Positions 59,541-64,000 of a DNA stretch of 64,000 nt are shown piece after piece; positions within the stretch are counted from its first letter, which is position 1, and every line of letters begins with the position of its first letter. The notes under the pieces were generated by a model that was not told the origin of the DNA, searched no databases, and worked only from the letters and a program-made list of their open reading frames with translations. The DNA lies in contig NZ_JAXAFK010000001.1 in assembly GCF_033898505.1 (NCBI RefSeq), positions 496,001 through 560,000 of the forward strand, given 5' to 3'. The DNA comes from Pectobacterium carotovorum (GTDB lineage Bacteria; Pseudomonadota; Gammaproteobacteria; Enterobacterales; Enterobacteriaceae). A program made the translations under genes and the position numbers.

Positions 59541-60259
59541 GAATTGAATAACCTCTTGATTCCTAATGGTATGGTGTAATGTTTCACCCACTTATCCGTT
59601 AATAATAACAGACACTCACATCAGGAGAAACTCGTATCGGTAAGGATGCGTAAATCAAAGGCGTATGAAATGTGGAGGGTAGTAAAAGAAACGAAATGCA
59701 TCTCTGCCGACGCTAAATTCCCCATAATGAATAGGGATTATGTTATCGTCTGGGATTAAACGCACATTTCCTTAATATCTTGGTGGATATTTATTTATAA
59801 CAATGTTTCATTTTTTATGAATGCGCTTTTTATTTTTACAACTAATTCCGATTGTAATTAAAAGCAGACTTCTTTTTGTAAGAAATAAAAGTCACCTCAC
59901 GGTACGTTACTATTCATGAGAATTAAAATGCATACAAAAGATAATGTTTTTATCGAATTGAAAACCTGTAACATTTCTCGGGAATATTCCTAATGAATGG
60001 AAATAAGAATTATAACCATTTACAGACAAGACGATGAAAATACAGAAGGGAAAGGTTTTAATCTTTTGATGTTAAAGAATAAAGTGAAAATTCAGCGTAA
60101 ATTGCCTTGCCCACTGACAGCATGCTGATGCCAACGCACACGGGGCGCGGGCGGTAGCGCTTTTGATGATAACTCTCTGATTAAAGGCCTTATATCTATA
60201 AAAACAGGTAAATTCATTCTCAATATGAAAAATTATATTAATAAATATAGCGAGAACGC
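59541..60259. other. Gene-poor AT-rich stretch between fldA and the chemoreceptor
   Basis: 719 bp with many A/T tracts and no supported coding frame on either strand. The fldA promoter should be near its left end. Nothing else could be assigned. Confidence 0.5.
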
Positions 60260-60286
60260 TAAATATTCTCTGTGTTTAGCCGATGA
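60260..60286 (+). promoter_or_regulatory. FliA (sigma-28) promoter for the chemoreceptor gene
   Basis: TAAATATT, 11 bp, GCCGATGA, against consensus TAAAGTTT-N11-GCCGATAA (six of eight and seven of eight matches, exact spacing). 145 bp upstream of the MCP start, so the mRNA has a leader of about 135 nt. Confidence 0.8.
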
Positions 60287-60430
60287 GTTAGCGTGGTTTT
60301 TGAGTTTTCAACTCGGTGAAATGTGAACGCTAGGGAGAAGTGACCTGTTTCATGGTGTGAATTTTCTGATTCATATCGGTTGATTAGCGATAAAAATCTT
60401 TTTAACCATTTTCCTGATTTGGAGTGAGCT

Positions 60431-62104
60431 ATGAGACTTATAAAAAATATTGCCATCAGAACCGCTATGCTATGGGTACTGGGCATTTTTTGTGTCCTTT
60501 GGGGTGGCGTATCGATATATACCATGTTCTCTTTTAAAGAGATGACGGCGACCTCGAAAACCAGCACCTTGCTGGTTCAGAACATGAACTTTATCAACCA
60601 GGGCAACGATCAATACTTCCGTATGGTAACCCGTCTGGCGCGTGCAGTTGACGCTCGCCGCAGCGGTGATAATACCACTGCAGATAAAGAGCAGGCTTCT
60701 GCGCTCGTCGCGCTGGATAAACTGAAGTCTGATTTGGTGGCGTTTAATGCTATCGATCATGCGGGTCTGGATGCCGCGCTGGTGCAGGCCGTCAGCCGTG
60801 ACTGGAACAATCTGGTTACTCAGGGCGTTGAGCCGCTTTACCAAAAGGCCGTTGCCAACGCGCTGGATGATTACCAAAATCAGGCCAAGAACGTTGTGCC
60901 GCCATTGAGTCGCCAATTTGGCGCGTCCTTATCCGCATTCAGTAACGCCAGCGCAGAGAAATTCGATGCGGCGGGCGTTCGTTTTGAACAAATCACCACG
61001 ATTGGACAGAACATTTTGCTGAGCGGATTGGTTATCGGCCTGATTATGCTGTTCCTGACTGACCGTTATCTGGTTGTGTGCCTGGTTCGTCCATTAAATG
61101 ACCTGCGCTATCACTTTAGCGTGATAGCTTCTGGCCATCTGGGCAAGCCAATTCTGGACTTCGGCAATAACTGTGTCGGTCGCCTGTTCCCACTACTGCG
61201 TGAAATGCAGGGGAGTCTGGCCAGCACGGTTAGCACGATCAGAAACAGCACGGATTCCATCTATCAGGGCGCTTCTGAAATTGCTGCGGGCAACAACGAT
61301 CTGTCTTCACGTACCGAAGAGCAGGCTTCCGCGCTGGAAGAAACTGCGGCAAGCATGGAGCAACTGACGGCGACGGTGAAACAGAATGCCGAAAACGCCA
61401 ACCACGCTAGCCAACTGGCGTTGCAAGCTTCGACAACGGCGAAGAAGGGCGGTGAAATCGTTGAAAACGTGGTGAAAACCATGGCGGAAATCTCTGGCAG
61501 TTCGAGAAAAATCGCAGAAATCACCACCGTGATTAACGGCATCGCTTTCCAGACCAACATTCTGGCGTTGAACGCGGCGGTAGAAGCCGCGCGTGCAGGC
61601 GAGCAAGGGCGTGGATTCGCCGTGGTGGCGGGCGAAGTACGCAGTCTGGCACAGCGCAGTGCGCAGGCCGCTAAAGAGATCGAAGGGCTGATTTCTGAGT
61701 CTGTTCGCTGTGTTGATACAGGTTCCAACCTGGTTAGCGATGCCGGTGACACCATGCAGGATATCGTCCGTGCGGTGACCAACGTGACGGATATTATGGG
61801 TGAAATTGCGTCGGCATCGGAAGAGCAGAGCAAAGGGATTGCACAGGTTGGTCAGGCCGTGGCGGAAATGGACAGCGTAACGCAACAAAACGCCGCGTTG
61901 GTTGAACAGGCCTCGTCGGCAGCCTTGTCGCTGGAAGAGCAGGCGGCGTTGCTGAACCAGACGGTGTCGCTGTTCCAGCTGTCTGACACGCAGTCAGCGC
62001 TGCAAGTGGCAGCAAAGCCGGTGCAGAAAGCACAGGCGGTTGCGCCGCGTGCGGCTGCAGCTAAAGCGTTGCCACCCAGCAACGACAACTGGGAAAAGTT
62101 CTGA
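60431..62104 (+). CDS. Methyl-accepting chemotaxis protein (Tar/Tsr type)
   Basis: 557-aa chemoreceptor. TM1 (about 14-34), a four-helix periplasmic ligand domain (about 35-190), TM2 (about 192-215), HAMP, methylation helices and the hairpin tip around [20 protein letters not shown]. It ends NWEKF, a variant of the NWETF tether that binds CheR and CheB. A GGAG ribosome-binding site lies 6 nt upstream. The ligand is unknown; the periplasmic domain does not show the clear Ser- or Asp-binding pattern of Tsr/Tar. Confidence 0.94.
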   Translation: MRLIKNIAIRTAMLWVLGIFCVLWGGVSIYTMFSFKEMTATSKTSTLLVQNMNFINQGNDQYFRMVTRLARAVDARRSGDNTTADKEQASALVALDKLKSDLVAFNAIDHAGLDAALVQAVSRDWNNLVTQGVEPLYQKAVANALDDYQNQAKNVVPPLSRQFGASLSAFSNASAEKFDAAGVRFEQITTIGQNILLSGLVIGLIMLFLTDRYLVVCLVRPLNDLRYHFSVIASGHLGKPILDFGNNCVGRLFPLLREMQGSLASTVSTIRNSTDSIYQGASEIAAGNNDLSSRTEEQASALEETAASMEQLTATVKQNAENANHASQLALQASTTAKKGGEIVENVVKTMAEISGSSRKIAEITTVINGIAFQTNILALNAAVEAARAGEQGRGFAVVAGEVRSLAQRSAQAAKEIEGLISESVRCVDTGSNLVSDAGDTMQDIVRAVTNVTDIMGEIASASEEQSKGIAQVGQAVAEMDSVTQQNAALVEQASSAALSLEEQAALLNQTVSLFQLSDTQSALQVAAKPVQKAQAVAPRAAAAKALPPSNDNWEKF

Positions 62105-62227
62105 CGCTGGTTTTCATCAGAAAAACAGTGTGTTAGTCAGAAAAGAGTGTGCTGTTTAATTTCGGGTGAATGTTCAGGCGGCGTCAGAAATGGCGCCGCA
62201 CAAGATGTGAATATCGTATTACGTCAA

Positions 62228-62509
62228 TCAGGACTGTTGTTCTGCCAGCTGCGCCAACAGCATCTCTTCAATCAATTCACTGCGGCTGATGTTCCGCTCT
62301 TCAGCAAGGCTGTTCAGGATATCAACGGCGTCGCTGTTAATCTTTAATTCAACACGGCGCAAGCCACGAACTTTATCGCGACGTAGCTGATTACGCTTGT
62401 TAATTCTTAGTTGTTCGTCACGCGAGAGCGGGTTGGTCTTGGGGCGGCCCGGACGACGCTCGTCTGCGAACAGATCCAGTGTGGTGCGATCCGTTTGTTC
62501 TTTTGCCAT
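62228..62509 (-). CDS. ybfE: YbfE, ribbon-helix-helix-like LexA-regulon protein
   Basis: 93-aa basic protein (MAKEQTDRTTLDLFADERRPGRPKTNPLS) whose C-terminal part (LRRVELKINSDAVDILNSLAEERNISRSELIEEML) reads as a ribbon-helix-helix fold. It matches E. coli YbfE, described as LexA-regulated. Here I see no CTGT-N8-ACAG box close upstream, so SOS control is not supported by this sequence. Confidence 0.9.
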   Translation of the reverse strand: MAKEQTDRTTLDLFADERRPGRPKTNPLSRDEQLRINKRNQLRRDKVRGLRRVELKINSDAVDILNSLAEERNISRSELIEEMLLAQLAEQQS

Positions 62510-62800
62510 AAGTAATGATACTGCAAGGTATTCGGACCAAAATACACGGTGCTGTCCATCTTGTTCTACAGATAAAAGCGATGCTGATTATCACCCTGCA
62601 ACAAAGGTTGCCAGGATGCGGTTTGCTATCTGTGAAACATGTCGGGAAGTTATGCGTGCATTTTGATGAAGTGGTTACAATGCTTGTGGCTGAATCAGCC
62701 GTCCCTCTACTGCGAGCGCCATCATACCCTAGCCGCACTGGCGGCGACAACGGTTAACTGCCGCCGTTATCATGAATCCGCCAGTGTCAGTGTCGTCTGG

Positions 62801-63568
62801 TTAATTCGTGTCCAGAAAACGGTGGATAGCGCGCAAAACCGCATCGGGTTTTTCTGAGTGAACCCAGTGACCTGCTCCGCTGACTACATGCGCACGCGCC
62901 GCCGGGAACTGACGCAATAGTGAGTCGCGATAGCGATCGTCCAGATAAGGAGAATCGCCGCCGCGAATGAATAGGATAGGGCCTTGCCAGGCGGGAACAT
63001 CCTGCCAGCCAACGATGTTTTCGTACTCATCCCACAACACCGGTACGTTAAAACGCCACTCTCCCTGTTGGAAGGATTTCAGCAAAAACTGAATCACGCC
63101 TTCTTCCTTTATATGCTGACGCATTAACGCGGTAGCTTCTGAGCGCGAGGTCAGGCCTGCTTCCGTCACGGCGCGCAGCGCGGCAAAAATAGTGTCGTGG
63201 CGGCGTACCTGATAATCCACCGGTGCGATATCAATCGCGACCAGCTTGTCCAACCGTTCGGGAATGAGCGCGCTGAGTGCCATCGCGACTTTCCCGCCCA
63301 TTGAATGCCCAATCACGATAGCGCGTTCGATGTTCAGTTCATCCAACAACGCCAGTACGTCCTGCGCCATCGCGGGGTAATTCATCTGCGGCGAACGCGG
63401 CGACAAACCATGATTGCGTAAATCGATTTGCAGGATGTCGTGCGTGTTTTGCAAATCTCGGCCCAATACGCCAAGGTTATCCAGCGTGCCAAACAGGCCA
63501 TGAATCAGGACGACAGGGAGTTTATCTGTGGGTTGGTGCGCATTTTGCCAGCGATGATTCAATTTCAT
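62801..63568 (-). CDS. ybfF: Alpha/beta-hydrolase esterase YbfF
   Basis: 255-aa esterase with the oxyanion segment VLIHGLFGTLDNLG, nucleophile elbow GHSMGG, DIAPVDYQVRRHD and the late His in GAGHWVHSEKPD. E. coli YbfF hydrolyses short acyl and CoA esters. The MKLNHRW start (63568) matches E. coli; an ATG four codons upstream is also open. It is divergent from seqA. Confidence 0.93.
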   Translation of the reverse strand: MKLNHRWQNAHQPTDKLPVVLIHGLFGTLDNLGVLGRDLQNTHDILQIDLRNHGLSPRSPQMNYPAMAQDVLALLDELNIERAIVIGHSMGGKVAMALSALIPERLDKLVAIDIAPVDYQVRRHDTIFAALRAVTEAGLTSRSEATALMRQHIKEEGVIQFLLKSFQQGEWRFNVPVLWDEYENIVGWQDVPAWQGPILFIRGGDSPYLDDRYRDSLLRQFPAARAHVVSGAGHWVHSEKPDAVLRAIHRFLDTN

Positions 63569-63820
63569 GGTGAAGTTCATTCAGAGAGACATGGGCTTAG
63601 GGTATCATGACTTTAGAATCAATGTTGTCGCTGAAGAGATGTGAAAGGCATTGGGGCATAGTCTGACTTTTGCTATTGTCCCATTATGCCGCTGTTCGAT
63701 AATATTTGAACGCCTGTATAATCCTTTTGATTTGAGTCATCTACCCATAGATGCCGGGTTACAGAAGGGAAACGTCTCTGTAATTTGCGCGATTTTGGGT
63801 AAAAACAGCACTGGATAAAG

Positions 63821-64000
63821 ATGAAAACTATTGAAGTCGACGAAGAGCTTTATCGTTATATTGCCAGCCACACACAGCATATCGGTGAGAGCGCATCGGA
63901 TATTTTACGGCGCATGCTGAAATTTACCGCTGGGCAGCCTGTTACCACGCCTGCGGTAGAGGCTGTTGCAACAACAGCGACGTCTCAGCCTGCCGCTGCA
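63821..64000 (+). CDS. seqA: SeqA, negative regulator of replication initiation (5' part)
   Basis: The first 60 codons reach the window edge. [33 protein letters not shown] is the SeqA multimerisation domain, which is followed by the flexible Ala/Thr/Pro linker; the hemimethylated-GATC-binding domain lies outside. Divergent from ybfF, as in E. coli. Confidence 0.95.
   Translation, partial: MKTIEVDEELYRYIASHTQHIGESASDILRRMLKFTAGQPVTTPAVEAVATTATSQPAAA

Noticed and set aside
62560-62572. Search for a LexA box before ybfE, because E. coli YbfE is LexA-regulated
   Set aside because: CTGT and ACAG occur but about 12 bp apart; no valid CTGT-N8-ACAG dyad is seen.

Overview
The window comes from a gamma-proteobacterium of the order Enterobacterales and looks most like the soft-rot genus Pectobacterium. 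The gene order from lipA/lipB through the rod-shape operon, leuS, gltIJKL, lnt, miaB, the met-leu-gln tRNA operon, the nag cluster, glnS, fur, fldA and seqA follows the Escherichia coli backbone. Classical ERIC repeats are present. Genus placement is inferred from this layout and from the protein sequences; no database was searched.

Layout. (1) 1-5.7 kb: a catabolic cluster on the minus strand (CitMHS-type carboxylate transporter, AtuA/DUF1446 protein, small AtuA-like partner, two CoA-transferase subunits) with a divergent LysR regulator. (2) 5.7-8.5 kb: ypfN, an M15 peptidase, dapE, yffB, and the tiny ypfM gene, which is too short for ordinary ORF calling. (3) 8.5-11.3 kb: an amino-acid racemase, cspE, crcB behind a recognisable fluoride riboswitch, tatE, and two ERIC elements. 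(4) 11.3-25.2 kb: one long minus-strand block for lipoylation (lipA, lipB, ybeD), cell-wall elongation (dacA, rlpA, mrdB, mrdA), ribosome maturation/silencing (rlmH, rsfS), NAD synthesis (nadD), DNA polymerase III delta (holA), LPS export (lptE) and leuS. (5) 25.5-37.3 kb: ybeL, the glutamate/aspartate ABC transporter gltIJKL, lnt-corC-ybeY-ybeZ-miaB, and ubiF. (6) 38.06-48.33 kb: a 10.2-kb decayed 186/P2-type prophage integrated in the 3' part of a tRNA-Gln gene. (7) 48.3-48.9 kb: an operon of six intact tRNAs. (8) 49.3-64 kb: asnB, nagCAB, divergent nagE, glnS, fur, fldA, a chemoreceptor, ybfE, ybfF and the start of seqA.

The prophage is the main accessory region. It keeps a 71-bp perfect att duplication, an integrase broken by a single in-frame amber codon, a 186-type CI/Cox/CII control region, an intact P2-type major capsid gene flanked by truncated scaffold and terminase genes, and a short baseplate/spike module. 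Replication, portal, large terminase and most tail genes are gone. Intact genes of unknown role survive next to the two ends: a low-GC pair behind the repressor (a WYL-like/BRCT protein and a soluble KAP-family P-loop NTPase), and a two-helix membrane protein beside the right att site. The BRCT-KAP pair shares the lysogeny orientation, follows the repressor by 10 nt, and is the best candidate here for an undescribed (possibly phage-defence) system.

Readable regulation includes the fluoride riboswitch on crcB, an NtrC-like site before gltI, a CRP site between nagB and nagE, a FliA (sigma-28) promoter before the chemoreceptor, a strong consensus promoter for the tRNA operon, and several rho-independent terminators.
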